Made by a program: the position numbers and the translations under genes
Notes under the pieces: model-generated
The model's input: the letters and a program-made list of their open reading frames with translations, nothing else
The model's database searches: none
What the model was told of the DNA's origin: nothing
Part shown: piece by piece, positions 48,176 through 62,550 of the stretch
How the letters are laid out: every line of letters starts with the position of its first letter
How positions within the stretch are numbered: the first letter of the stretch is position 1
NCBI RefSeq assembly: GCF_000002865.3
Contig: NW_001865071.1
Span: forward strand, 217,682-281,681
Reading direction: 5' to 3'
Length of the DNA: 64,000 nucleotides
From: Monosiga brevicollis MX1
Lineage: Eukaryota > Opisthokonta > Choanoflagellata > Craspedida > Salpingoecidae

Positions 48176-49174
48176 GCGCCGTGACTGAGGCCTGTCCTGT
48201 CCTGTCCTTTGGCCTTTTTTTGCTGTTTATTTTTTTCCGTCTAGATTGTGTGCGTCCCCCCACATCTTTGATGTGTCGTGTTGTTCAAAGCAACACTTTG
48301 GGCCCTGCGGGCCGTCATGTCTTGTCAATGTGGTGCCAACGTTGGTTTTTGGGCACCACCGTGTGTTTGACCTTGAATGTCGCGTGAAGGCGTGTCTTCG
48401 CTTGTGCAAGTGTATGTTATACGTTGTCTCTTGAACTGGGTCTTGGCGCTGTTGAGTCAGCCTCGTGCTTTCTTTCCGTGGCGCCAACCAGGCAGTTTCG
48501 TGCACGCAGACTTGTCCGACTATTCAACATCGCGACGCAAGTCGGAGGACTTTTTTTTTTTTTTTTGGCTGTGCCAAACAAGTTCTGCATGCGTGGCTTG
48601 GGCCGTATCTCCTATGAGTTATCATCCTCCAGGCGATGTTGATATAGATGCAAGTACTCTTGTTCCTCCGAGTGGATGTGCTGTTTCTGCCACCAGATTC
48701 AACGGAACCCTTCAATTTATTATATCTTGAAAATCAGCAGCTTTGCATTCATCACTCGGTGGTTTGCCGGATTGACACCTGTGGTTGGGATAAAGGCGTT
48801 CTAGCAGAGAAGGAAGGCATGTGAACCAAACCGAGAATGCACGAGTAGGTCACACAAAGAGGAAGAATACAAGATCAACGTCTTCAGCGGCCTGCGCCCA
48901 AAAATATCATGTGCCGTTATCCACACCAGCATATATCACCACACGCCTTGCAAATGCAAGTTGCACTTCAAAGGTGCTAGGTAAGGGTGTCTGCTTTCTG
49001 TCAGGAAGCGGAACGTTTGAAACATGGGGCTGTGCACAGCTCTGCCTTGTCTGCCTTTGCCTGGCACATCCACACAAAAGTCACAAACCAGAAAAAAAAA
49101 AAAGAACGGCAGGTGTTCTCGGACGTCACGGACTGTCTTGCAGCGGGCCTTGGGCCCCTGGCGTGTAAGCCCAG
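48176..49174. other. Convergent 3' spacer
   Basis: No supported gene. It contains T runs near 48550-48566 and an A run near 49092-49103, and holds the two 3' untranslated regions. Confidence 0.55.
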
Positions 49175-50404
49175 TCAGTCATAGTCATCCGTGTCTAGCT
49201 CCAGCACCGGTTGCTGGATCGCGGGAGATGGCGAGGCTTCGGTGGGATCCGACTGCTGCACCAGCACACACCCAACCAACGAGAGCGGGAGATGAGCATG
49301 GTCGCTGGTGGTGATTGAGGATGCACGTACGGGATTGCACCCCCAGCATAGAACAGCAGTACTCAAGCAGCAGGCACGATCACACCTCCACCGAATTTTG
49401 GGCAGGTTTTTGCGCTCGAGCTTGCTTTTTGCTCGAAGCCGCCGTCTTGGCACGCTTGCTAGCAGGGCCAGCTCCTTGTTCATTTGCTTGTGCACTTCGT
49501 CGCCTCGAGGATGCAGCGGCGGTCGACCTGCGGCGAGTTTGAAGACCCTGCTGGGTGAGGCACGAGGAAGAGGCAGGCTTTCAGAACAAAGCGCGGTCAA
49601 GGGAGGGCGGCCCACACCGAGCGGTCGAGGTTTTGGTCTTCTTGTTCACGGGATCCTTGTACTTGCTGGCCAGCTCCTGCAAGAAGTCATACTCTTCATG
49701 GGCCATAATGACTTGTTTCCTGCGAGCAGCCACCGCCCATTCAAACGGCTCCATGAGCTGAGTGCGATGCCAGCCAAAATGTACCAGTTGCCGGGCCGCC
49801 TAGGCTGCAGACACGACGCCGTCGGGTCCACGTACAGATGGCCGGCACTGAGGGTGTCACCGTGGCATTGCTCCACGCCTGCCCGGACGAGCTCATCGGC
49901 AAACACGTCCACAAGTCGGCCTACGGAAGAAAGGGTGGGTCAAAGAGTCAGGTCGGGCGCAATCTGGCATCGCCGAGAACGAGAGCGTGAGTGTGAGGGA
50001 GCAACAGCCGTGTGGCTCCACAGCTCCGCCCGCCGAAAACTTGCACGTACTGAGCAAATCGGCAGCCGGTGCAGCCACACGACCCACTTCCTCGTCGCTT
50101 TGCATGATCTTCTTAACCATGGTCTGGGGGACACACGCAAGCAGCACGTCGCGAGTGAGGTGAGCCCTTTTGACGCTTGGGCGGGCGGTCCCAGAGGCTT
50201 GAGACGGAGGAAACGCACAGATCTGAAGCGAGCCTCCGCCTTGGCCGAGGGTACCGGTAGCTTCTTCGCCCGGCTACCCTTGACTGGATCTGCGTCCTTC
50301 TTCTCTATCTTCGCCTTGGCTTTGGTCTTGACATCCTGGGCTTTGGCGCCGGCCTTGGATGCCGCTGCCGTTTTCCGCGCTTGCGACCGCGGTGGCATCC
50401 TCAT
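49175..50404 (-). CDS. DRAP1: NC2-alpha/DRAP1-like histone-fold protein
   Basis: NC2-alpha pairs with NC2-beta (DR1) through an H2A-type histone fold, clamps TBP on DNA and represses Pol II initiation. Exons are 50219-50404, 50051-50123, 49832-49920, about 49618-49757 (an alternative donor ends it at 49662), 49392-49550 and 49175-49255, about 195-205 aa. A Lys/Ala-rich N-terminus precedes EARFRSTMVKKIMQSDEEVG, which matches ARFPPARIKKIMQTDEEIG of human DRAP1. LLSRLVDVFADELV and a HEEYDFLQELASKY block follow, placed as in DRAP1. The tail is basic, then ends LDTDDYD, like the acidic DRAP1 end. The exon 4-5 junction is not settled, because the phase-0 donor GTGAAC competes with GTGTGG. POLE4- or CHRAC-type histone folds are alternatives, but the tail fits DRAP1 best. 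Confidence 0.75.
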
Positions 50405-50552
50405 CCAGCTCCAAAGAAGTAAAATACTATCCCAACCCACGAACGCAGTGAGAACATTCCCGTCTCTCAGCTCCACAGGCACATCACGATAGAACAGCGT
50501 GTTGCAGTTTATGAGCCGCTCTTTCGTACCCTCATTGCCAGCACCGCAGGTC

Positions 50553-50590
<38 letters not shown>

Positions 50591-51086
50591 AATGCGTGCG
50601 CGCTTGACTGGATGCGTCCGTCGCTCGGCTTTGTGGCAAGCGGGGTGAAATGGCAGCGGTGAATAGCATTCATCACGGGTCGAGTTTCGCGTTGGTGAAG
50701 AGATGAAGAGGTGAAGAGGTGAAGGGGTGAAGGGAGGGGCGAATCGTTCAAGGGGGTGGGCATGAGGGGCGTTGTCGGGGCGGGCGGCGGATGGCTGTGA
50801 TGATGAGTTGGTCAGTCACAGGGTGTGATGGCAGGGCCGTGTCGTTGAGAGATCAAAGGCAGGAACGGGGTCCGGGTCTTGTGTGAGCTCGTGGCAGCTA
50901 GCTGGGTAGCAGGCTTGCTTTGGGTTTCGCTTGATTTGAACGGTCGCGCGCTGTCGCGCTTCACGTCGTCAGTTCTGCGGCCGGCCTCAAGCTGGCGCTG
51001 TCCTGCCTGGTTGGCTCACTGTACGCCGAGCACCCTGACTCATGCATGATTCGGCCCTTTGATTTGCATGTTTGCTCTTTGCAGTC
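50405..51086. other. Divergent promoter region between NC2-alpha and ARF1
   Basis: Two start codons face apart across about 680 bases. A (GT)n run lies near 50557-50588 and GGTGAAGAGGT-like short tandems lie near 50695-50735. No gene is supported. Confidence 0.6.
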
Positions 51087-52112
<1,026 letters not shown>

Positions 52113-52557
52113 ACACCAATCCCTGTACTCGTTGTCGTCTTGTCCTTCTTATTGTTTGACCCGTTTCCACCATCCTCCTCCCTGCACCGATTGCTCCTCA
52201 AACTTGGTGTTTTTCCCTCTTGACTCCTTATCACAATCGAAGCGAGCAGTTCGCCTTGTTCACCGACACTCAGAGCGTGTATTTCCCATTTCTTGGATCG
52301 ACTTGGCTCCACGATGAGCACTTGCACTTGCACTTGCACATGGTATCTGGAAGTCAGGAACAATTGGTCGTCTGATGGCTAAATTCGAAAGATTTAGTTC
52401 ATTCGTTCGTTTTTTTTTTTTCAGTCGTCAAGCTCTTTTAGCAACATTTTACAAGTCAGTTAAAAACAGCACAGCAAGGCCCATTTGAAACGTGGTCATC
52501 GCAGTGAAACACTATACAAGTCGCCCGGGGTCGATAGGCTTGATTAAGAATGTGTCA
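52113..52557. other. Convergent 3' spacer
   Basis: This lies between the ARF1 stop (+) and the NIPBL stop (-). It holds a short TGCACT-type tandem near 52318-52340 and a T run near 52411-52421. Nothing else was seen. Confidence 0.6.
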
Positions 52558-55500
52558 CTAGGGCATCCAATCCTCATCGTCCTCGGACGTGTCGTCATCC
52601 AACGTTCGACGACGGCGAGGCTTTTTAGGAGCACTCGCACCTTGTGAACTTCGTCGCCGTGCCTATCACCGACACCAGCACGACCGCCACTGAGCACGCC
52701 GCGAGAATTTCATCGCCCACCACAACACAAGGGGCACCACGTACCGCAAAAGCCTTGCCGCCACCACGAGCACCTTGTGGTGCGGAGGAAGTGCGCCGTG
52801 CACTACCGCCCCGTCGCATTGTGGGAGGCGGTGTGGGCTCATCTGTACCGACGCTCGTCGCAAACCCGCTCGGCAACTCCCCCTCATGCAAAAGGTGCAA
52901 CTATATGATGGGTCCCACAGGCAGACATACAGACACACACACGCACACGAAGAGCACAAAGGAGCAAGAGAGCAAGAGAGAACAAGAGAGAGTTAGCACA
53001 AGGACGAACTACGGGAACGGCCATGCTGAGCAGTTCCTTGCGTAACAAGAGCAACAGGGCGTGCTCACCGCAATGTAGTCCTCGGCTACCGTCTCTGGCG
53101 TAACCTTGGCCGTTAGCGGGGCTATCGAGCAACATGTACCACGCATGAAAAACAGGAGCACATTATAGTCAGGCACACTCGCGCCCACTCTCCATCGGCC
53201 AATTAATGGGTCTGGCACACTGCCGGTCACGACTCACCGCACAGAGCCGCTACATCGGGATTCCAAGGGCATGCGATAGCAGTGGCTGCTTGATCGCGCT
53301 TCAGCACCTGGGATGGCATGTACTCATTGCACACCCTAGTCACACGACCAAGGCAAAGGGCAATTCAGTCCGGTCAGCCTTGACTCACCAGCAGATGGGA
53401 CAGAGCACCAGTGCACCCCGGTCAGGCAGGCGGGCATCATCCATACCGATCATTCAGACTATATCGACGCTGCAGATAAAGCTTGAGCAGCAAAACGAGT
53501 TGCCAGACCTGATAGCACACCCAACGCCCGTGAGCGCGAGCGAAGCAAACTGCCTCCCAGAAAAAGAAAAAAAAAAAAAAAAAGAAAAGAAAAGGAAAAC
53601 AGAAAACAAAAAAACAAAAACAAAACAGAAAAGCCGAAAGCATCAGCCCACCCCTTACCCGGGCACGTTTTAAGTGTGGCACCAAGGCAGCTGCACGCCC
53701 TTGGCTCACGGCTTGTTGGGCAAAACCTGTAAGCAGCACACGCGTACGTGTGGGTCGATCATGGTCGATGGGATTATCACTTGCAAGTTAGTGGCTGTGC
53801 AGAAGGGGATTCAAAACAAACACCGCATGAAAGAAAAGAAGCGGTCTTTTGCGACGCACCCGTGACAAACTCTATGCTGCGCCGTTGGTCGTCATCTATG
53901 GTCACATCCGTCATGCCCAACACACGGCTCCATGACTGTGGATCAGTGACAGTCAGTGAGGTACATCGAGTAGCACGGTCATGATGGAGCATAAGCACAG
54001 CCGTGTCACGCACTTCGAAGATTGACGGGACTTCACGCTCAGCCACGTTGGAGATTTGGTAGATGGCGTAGAGCACATCGTCCTGCAACGTATAATCCAA
54101 CGTTGCTAGCGTATCCACCAAAAAGACAACTTCGGGCAAAGAAGGGCACCGCTGGCCATCCTGGTGGGGCCACGCAACAGACATAAGCCTCAAGAGACAT
54201 TGAAAGCACAACCAGGAGAGCATATACACCAAGCACAACATACCATGGCCCTAGTGCCCTCCAACACCTTGTCGATGAAGGAGTGTCGATGCTGGCGCAC
54301 GTTGCTGCAGAGCCACATGTAGCGCGTCGGAGTTGCCGTGAGCCAACAAGATCAAGGCGTATGGTTGCAATGTCAGGGTCGATGTAGCTCAGCTCAGGCT
54401 GCCACAAATAGGCAGATGGCTCACGCACCTGCGGAGTCGATACACGATGCGAAGCTTGGCAAACATGTTTGCGTCAAGCGCATAATAGCCACGAGCCAAC
54501 TCTCTTCCTTTGGCTTGTAGCTGAAGAGTCAAGCGCAGGCCTTCTTTGAGGGCCATTTCGATGCAAGACGCATCTCGCTCGTGCAAGCCCGTTAAAATGT
54601 GCTCGGCCTGGTCTCGATCCAGCCCACCAAACCAGAATCAACGTGGCACGGAAAAGAGGTCAATGAGCATGCGCTCGTCATGCCTCAGGTAGCGCCCCAC
54701 GGCGCAGATCTCGTCAGTTCATGGGCGGTTGAAAATTGCGCACGTACCAGCTTTGGGATCAAATCGTGAGGGCCCGACACGGCTTTGGCCGCTTCCGACG
54801 CGCGGTCTGCAATGAGTGCGATAGCCACGTCTGCCACCTATGACGTTGCAAAAGAACACTACAATGACGTGCCTTTCCATAAAATTCTACAAATGCGAAA
54901 TACACACCCACCTTGCCCGGGAGCGTCAGGCCGCGACGAGCCACAACGGCCAGGACAGGCGCCACCGCCTGGCGCACATCCAAACGCGAGCAAATGGCGC
55001 AGGCCCGGATTTTGTCGATCAAAACGCCCACAAGCGTGGTGCTGACACCAGAGTCCGTCCCGCCGATGGTCACAATGTCTCGCGCCTCGGATGTACCCTT
55101 GCCACCATCTTCTGAGAGACGCTTGCGCAGGCGATCTTCGGCCAGGACCCGGGCCTCCAACCGGGCCTCTTCTTCCTGCAAAAACGTCTGCGGGGCGCAA
55201 AGCAGTAGCCACACAAGACGCAAGAAGCTTGAGCCGCGGTGTGGTCATGTAATGCTACTTGCGACTGCTACTCCACCTGCGCGGATAGCTCGACCCCCAT
55301 CACTCGATGATGAATGACTCATGTCTGTTCTGGGCCTTGCCATCCTTCAGGCCCATTGCTATTCCCCTTTCTACCTCATGGAGGGGAGGGGCCTCATTTG
55401 GTGCTTGCAGCAGGACAAAGTTGCGATATCAAACCAACCTCCAAAAGATTCAAGATGGCCACCCGCATTTGTGCCGTGCCACGCATCAGCATGGAGCCCA

Positions 55501-58500
55501 GCAACTCGCGCACTTGGGTGCGCATCACAAAGCTCGAGTTGCGAATGATGAAATGCTCTACTCACCAAGACAAGGAATGAGGCTCACACGTGATGCAGCC
55601 ACAAAGGAGTCCGCACGACTTACTCAGGGCATCGATTGCATGTCGTGGGAGCATCTGCATGTCCTGTGGTGCCTTGCTTGTGTCCATGCTGGCAAAGTGC
55701 AAAATGACACGAAACACGACATGCTCAATAATATCCTAAAGCAAGCTTCCTCATGAGTTGCCCTCAGCCTGTGGGCCCAGTTAACAGACTGGACCACGCA
55801 ATGCATGGGGGAAAAGGCAGCGGCGATGACTAAGATGATTTGCGCAAGGCATCGATCTGAACGCACGTTGTGCAGCGGGAAATCAACTTCTTCGTCGCGC
55901 TCGTCATCTAAAAGACACCCAAAGCGTGAGCCCGTAAGTAAACCAGGTATGACGGATATGCGGTAGGTGACCAAGGCACTACAGAGGACAGCGGCGCGTA
56001 AGCATCTGCATGCAAGCATCGGCACACCTCCTTCTCCTTCTTCTTCAAATTTAAAGTAGCGACAGAGAAGGCCACAGCACAGCAAGCTTCGTGGCACATG
56101 ACGGATGGTCGTGTTGGACGTATCCACTTTATCAGCCACGGACTTGAGCAAGTCTGCACACGTTGTGGCACATCGCAAGGTCGATAAGTGCGGGCCACAC
56201 AGCGGTCAAGATGGCAGCGGGTGGGGCTATAGAGACAAAAACCCCGAGAGCACCAGCATCGCAAACGCACCATAGTATCGATGTGCGTGCTCAATCACGA
56301 GGTCAAAGTGATTGGAACGTTGAACTGATGCGCTTAGGCAGCGTACAGCGGGTGGAAGCATCTAAGAAGAACAGAACAATGGAAAAGGTTCAGACAAGGG
56401 TCGCAGGTCAGATCAAGCATGCAGATGTTCATGGGCAGGTAATTCGCAGAAAAGAATCCAAGAAACGGCGGGATTGGTGAAGGGAGGGAGGGAGGGAGGG
56501 GCAGGCCCGGAAACCCACCGTCGAAGGCGATCGTGAGATATGGAGGGTCAGAGCCTTCTCCAGGGCCTCGGACTGACGCTCTGAGGGCTGCGGCGCCAGG
56601 GGTAGGATATTGGCCATGCATTCGGCGGCATCTCGTGCCATGCGAACCAAAGCTACTCGTTCTTGCTGTTTTTCGAGCAAGCGCGCATTGCCCTCACGCG
56701 ACGGCTCCCGCTGCAACTGCACGCGCAGCTCACGCTCGGAGGCGCTCTCCTAAAGAAAGTGAAGTATGAGAGAGAATTGACATCCCCACCGCAACTGCTG
56801 GAGGGCTCGGTACGATGCAGGCCAGAACAAGTTACGCACCATCAGGTCAAGCTGCAACACCATATCAAGCACCTCAAAGGCCGATGCGCAGAGAGCGGGT
56901 TTGATCTGCGATAGCGTGCGTAGCAAGAGCAGCGGTGGCCCCCACACACGCGGGACAATGTCTCGTTGGCTGCAACAAACACAACACATCCGCAGCAGGT
57001 CAGAAGCGAGCGTAAGTCAGGTGTAGTGAACGGCTCTGATACTCTGGTCGATCGCAGCCGGTGCGAGGCACGTTGAAAATGCAACCCACCTCAAGCACTT
57101 GACATGCTCCACAATATTTTCGCACACTTGAACTGCCACTTTGTCCTCCTCCTTGAAGAGCTGGGGTGGGGCGAAAGTTTGACAGGTAAAAAAATGTCAA
57201 ATGCAGGTTGCCCAAGGGCACGGCTACCGAGCAAGTTGATGCCGCGCCAGGATCATGACATACGCGCTTCAACAACTGCACAAGGCTCAAGCAGGTGGTA
57301 TCCACGTCGTCGCCGCTCATGAGGTTGATGAGACCACCCACAGCGTTCGTGACGTCGGGCCCAGCGCTTTGTCGAACAGTGTCATCGTTGCTCTCGGTTT
57401 TGTCAGGTGCAATGACACGAAACAACAGGCGCCGCAGTGTCTGGAAGCAGGCGTCCTGGCAAGTTCACGGCCATCAAGGCGGTGCAAATTAGAAATTGTG
57501 CCGTGTGATGGCGGAGACAGATTTTGTGGCAGAGACGAACCTGCATGGTTTCCTCGTTGTCGTTGATACGATGCAATATTTTGCGCAACAGACCAACAGT
57601 GGCTGGCGTGTTATACTTGCCACCTAGAAGAAGCATCTCACTGAGGCTCACGATGCGCTTACGCACGGAAAGCGCAACGTCGGATAGTCGCTCTTGCAAG
57701 ATGCTCTCAAACTTGGCAATCAACTGAGCACTTGGAATGCCTTGCTCTTTGTGCACCTGCACGACACTTGTCAGGAGAATCATCGTGGCCTCGCGGACCG
57801 ATGGAGCCACGTCTGCATGACGCACACGGACTAGCTGCTCGGCGCTCTGCAAGACGCACAGCCGTGGTTATACGAGGTTGCAAATTGCAGCACGGCGGGA
57901 GCCAGGCATGCAGCGTGCATGGGAACCACAGCCTGGCGTACCTTGAGCACCTGATCCCCCCCCAGTTCCGTCAAAGCGGCCAAAGATTTGATGGCTTTGC
58001 CTCGCAAAGATGGGCTTTTTTGAGCCGCAGCGCTTTGCAGCACGCGCACACTAATGGCGACCGCCTACAAGCGTTGGAATGCATCAAAGGCAGATGGGTC
58101 GACATCTAGGCCAAAGCGCTGCTCGAGTCGAACGGGTAGAGGTGTCCTGTGCGTACCGCAAGGATGCGATCGTCCAGAAGAAGTGCTGCCGAGAGACTGG
58201 TACCAAGCTCATATCCCGGAGTTGTGCTGGCATGGCTGTAGAGCCCCGCGCAAGAGAGCCGGCAAGCGCAATGAGGGCACGAACAGCAAAGCCAGAGCGA
58301 GGAACACCCTCACTAAGCCCCCCTCATTCAACAAGCCTAGTCTTCTCTCGCCTACCCGCGAAAGGGGCCATGCACAATGTCTGCACTGCGCAAATCTCGC
58401 TCCAACAAAAGTTTGCTCCGCTTCTTGGCCGTTTCCACCAGGCTCACGTCTACCAAGATGGGGGTGGTCAGCGATACGCGAGAGGCAGGTGGAGGGTAGA

Positions 58501-61500
58501 CATGCCTCCAGGCAGACCAGCAGGGTGTGGCGCATCATGTCGCTCACGCAAAGACGCACCAAGAGAGGTGGCATCACCATCAAGTTCCAGCGTAAACTCG
58601 ACGCTGTCTTCCGAGCTATGCAACAAAGCTTGTTCCCCCTCGTAGAAACGCGCCGCAAAGTAGCGGGCCAAGGCCTATGCATGTCAAAGCGCCCGCAGCG
58701 GAAGCAGCGAGCGCAACGCGATGGTCCACGATGAGACGTGCGGTGCGTGCTTTCAAAAGGAGAGGTTGACTTGGGTTGAGGCCCTAGCATGGACGCACGG
58801 CACGCTTATCGCTGTCAATCACTTCGTCTTCGGCTTGCAGAAAGTTGAGCATTATGTCCTGACGACGTCGTCGCTCTTCATGCTATCAAGAGGAAGTGTG
58901 TGAGCGCATTCAAAGATGGAGGCTCATGGGTCAGATTATCGCCTAAGAAGCAGGAACGCGTGGCCAACCGTGCGATGTGCATCTGTGACAACGGGGTCAG
59001 CATAGATGGCATCTTCAAAGCTGTGGACGTGTTTATTCGCCAGTTGCTTGGCCTGTTGTGGTACACAGCAGCAGCACCAGCGTATGAGAAATGAAAGAAA
59101 AAAAGAAGTCCACGGACCAAGTGCACCGACATCCAAGGAACAGATGGGCACGCATCGACTTACCGAAGCAAAGCAGGTCATGATGGTGCTAAATAGATCC
59201 AGAGCGTAGGTGCGCATGTTATGCAGGCGCTCCCCACCGCCCTTGTCCTTGGGGAAGATACCATCTTTCTGCTCTCCAGCAGGGACGTGGCGCGGCATCA
59301 GAGTGACGCAGAGGGCAGAGATGGCCGAAGAGACTGCTCTCGTTCATGCAAGCATCACGCACCAGGTTGGGCAAGAGTTTGATCAGAAACACGGTGGCCA
59401 CGGGCCACTCGGGCAAAAAGGCCGTTTCACACGCGTCGGACACGAAGTTGGTGAGAATATGATGCAGCTCAGAATCTTTGCGCGTCGCCCTGTACACAGA
59501 CGTTGGCTTGTTGAGAAGGCGCCGCGCATGGGTCTTTCAATGATACAGCACCACTGAGGCAGACACGTCTGTCACAATCACGTACTTGTTCCAGACGCGG
59601 CCTACAAAGCTAGCCACTTCATCGTCGGTGGCGGCACACGCCTTTGAAATCACATTCGGCAGATCTGGTCCATTCTCCTGCAGTCAGCAATGCATCAGCC
59701 CACAGACCCGATACTCAATGCGGCCAGGTGTCAATGGCCGAACCTTTTTGGCATCCACGCGGATATAGCGCGTAATGGCCCCAGGAATAATTGATTGCAT
59801 CAGCTCCATAATCAAGGCCGAAAACATTTGTATGCTTTTGCCAGCCGCGATCCTAATCGTGAAAGGCAGCGAGCGAAGGCCATTTTGATGAGCGATAGGG
59901 CGTTTTATCCAAGCCGCGGGCGGCGGCAAAGTTTGATCTTGAGGGGAAAAGAAAAAAACAGCGGGGCGGGGGCGGGAGGGGCAGACGCTCGTTTGCTTTA
60001 AAAACAAAATTTTTGGAGTAGGGCATACTTGAAAGACTTGGCCACGCGGCGCGAATTGTCCAGTTTGGTCAAGCTGATGAGAATATCCTCCATCATAGAC
60101 GGGCGATGCGTCGGGTACCGTGCAAACACCTACACGGTCGTCAAAGGGACAAAAAGCAAGACAAAACACGGGAGCGGACATAGATGGAGAAGAGTGAAAA
60201 GAAGCCAGCAAGGCCAGAGTTGACTGCGCGCCCAACAGGAAATATGGTTTTTACATCAGCTCAAGGCACGCACCGCCCGGGCCAGCTGTAAAGAGGCATG
60301 TTGAAGATCTTCTGGCGTCGAGTGAAAAAATGTGCGAACTGCAAAGTTGTGCAGCTGCAAAGATCAAAGATCGCCGCGAGGTGCAGTGTTGAGCAGGGCC
60401 AAGGTACCGAGGAAGGTCAGCGCCGCCCCCACAGGAGCCAATGTGCAAGCATTGCGCAGAACATACGTCAATCAGCGTCGTGTCTGACAAGGAGTGAATC
60501 TCGACCAATTGAGCACACTGCCCGACGAGGAGCGTGAGGCGCTGATAGGACTTGACAAAAGCACCAAAGCGTGACTTGGCTCCAGAGCGCCGACGGTCTT
60601 TGCCCTCTGCGCAATGACGTGCCCAGTCAAGCATGCGGACAAGCGCCGGTTTGGGGTCAGCCACGCGTGGCTGTCCAGCCCCGTTCACACTGAGATGGTA
60701 TGCAAGTTTGGTATGCAAGTTTGTAATCCGTACCGGCTTCGTCGCACATGGCAAAGACGTTGTGTTCAAGTTGCTGCTTGACGAAGGCCACAAAGGGCTG
60801 AATGACCTCTTCCACGAAAACCTGTGTTCACGTGATATGGGGTGCTAAGATGGTATTCATTCTCATTGGCTGAGGACGATGGGTCGAGCAACGTACACGC
60901 TTCGGTATATTGTCACAAAGCAAGATGGCAGTAATAGCACGCGCGGCATCGCATGCGTACAAGACTTGATCACAGTCTGCAGCCTCATCGTCACGGCCCG
61001 ACTAGCCATGTGATAAATGTTTTAGATTGGATGAGGGTAAACGATGCCTCTCTCGACGGGATGCATGGAAAGCGAAAAAGGCGGCCAATGGTATTGATGC
61101 ACAAAGGTCAGAGCGCAAACATCAACGCATGGGCCGGAAACTTACCAGACGAATGTTGCTAGCTTGTTTCAAAATTTCCGCCAGACTGGTGAGGAGATTG
61201 GTGAGAACATGGTGGTCCAGGTCCCGCGTATCCTTGCGGCCCGAAACTCCGGCAAATGCCTTGCAGATGCCATTCAAAATCTGTACTGGCACGCGCATCT
61301 CGACTTGGGAACCTCCGCCAGGGCCAACAAGCAGATTGTCCTGAAATTCTTGAAACTGCTCCACCACGCGGGCCACATGGGCAAAGGGCGGGGTGTCTAG
61401 GATGTCCACGAGCTCGGGCCCAGTGCTCGTTGCTGCTCGGGGCGATGGCTGAGTGCCGGGTGTTTTGGCAGCGATCATAGGGGCATCGGGAGGGCTGGCC

Positions 61501-62550
61501 GTTTGGGAAGCGTTGTCAGCGAGAGAGCGGCGCTGTTCTTGCTCAAGCTGAAGAGCGCGCCGTTGTTGTTCCTGCTGCCATTGCTGTTCTTCGAGACGCT
61601 TTTGTTCCTCCAAGCGTTGGCGCTGTTCCTGCTGTTCCAGCTTGATTCGTTGCTGATGTTTCAAGCGCTGTTGCTGCTGGTCTTGTTGCTGTTGTTTCTC
61701 AGCTTGGCGGCGCTGAAGCTCTTGCTGTTGTTGCTCAGCTTGGCGGTGCTGAAGCTCTTGCTGCTGCTGCTGCTGAAGGAGCTGCTGCTGCTCTTGGTAA
61801 CGCTGGCGCTGTTGCTGTTCTTGTTGTTGCTGTTGCTGCTGCTGAAGCAACTGTTGCTGTTGAAGCTGCTCAAAGAGTTGTTGCTGTTCGTATTGGGCGC
61901 GTCGCCGTTGCTCTTGCTGCAAAAGAGCTTGTTGCTGCTGCTGCTGCTGCTGCTGTTGCTGTTGCTGCTGGACACGGGCTTGCTGTTCTAAACGAGCCTG
62001 TAGTTGTGCTTGCTGCTGTTGTGCTTGCTGCTCTTGAAGAAGCTGCAGCTGGAGTTGATAGGCGCTGCCCTGCAGCTGCATGGCATCCAACTGAGCCTGG
62101 CGTCCTTGCAGCCGGCGGAGGTGCTCGAGTTGGGCTAGTTGGGGCGAGCTCATCATGGAGAAAGCGGGCTGAGGCGATTCGTGAGGCATGAAAGAGGCCA
62201 CGGATGCACCATATGCAGGTGAATGCTGTGTGTTGGGGCTAGCGACAAATGCAGCAGCTGATGAGGGATGCGATGAGTACGGGTGCTGCAAGTGCTGGAA
62301 CTGCATGGAAGCTGCCGTTGGGCTTGCCAATAGTGGGTCGATCTCTGCACATGCAACGAGCAATCATCAACGATGAGGATTTTTCATGGGCAAACGGTCA
62401 TGGGCAGTGCCCAGATTCGCAAGTCGCCGACTGTTGGTGGTGTCGGATGTCGTCGTTTCATGCCTAACCCCAAACTGACAAGTCTTGCTCCCAACAGGGG
62501 CCAGCCAAACACTTGCCTGCATTCGAAGGCACCGGCGCCGGGCGGGCCAT
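52558..62550 (-). CDS. NIPBL: Cohesin loader NIPBL/SCC2
   Basis: NIPBL/SCC2 with MAU2 loads cohesin on chromosomes and drives loop extrusion. It is one gene of roughly 30 exons. Checked exons: 62517-62550, 61146-62344, 60897-61001, 60734-60821, about 60467-60690, 60274-60354, 60029-60129, 59744-59852, 59586-59677, 59363-59489 and 59164-59268. The first about 260 residues are polyQ-rich. HEAT-repeat blocks follow in the family order: VFVEEVIQPF, LVEIHSLSDTTLID, FARYPTHRPSMMEDILISLT, KSIQMFSALIMELMQSI, LPEWPVATVFLIKLLPNL, YFAARFYEGEQ, VLQSAAAQKSPSLRGKAIKS (57.8-58.1 kb), LSVRKRIVSLSEMLLLGG (57.6 kb), FLQEEEARLEARVL (55.2 kb), RQHRHSFIDKVL (54.3 kb) and SQGRAAALVPHLKRAR (53.7 kb). It ends in an acidic DTSEDEDW tail. 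Exon 5's acceptor and many exons between 53 and 58 kb are not phased. The first exon appears to use a GC donor. Confidence 0.9.
53563..53585. repeat. Poly-A tract in an NIPBL intron
   Basis: An A-rich run (poly-T on the coding strand) is followed by AAAC-rich sequence in an intron near the 3' end of NIPBL. Confidence 0.75.
61560..62100 (-). repeat. PolyQ-coding CAG/CAA tract in NIPBL
   Basis: The second exon codes for Gln runs interrupted by Leu, Arg, Glu and Ala. Codons mix CAG and CAA, so it is not a pure trinucleotide expansion. The longest uninterrupted runs are about ten Gln. Confidence 0.92.

Noticed and set aside
61503-61991. Plus-strand frame of almost pure Leu
   Set aside because: It is the antisense of the NIPBL polyQ tract.
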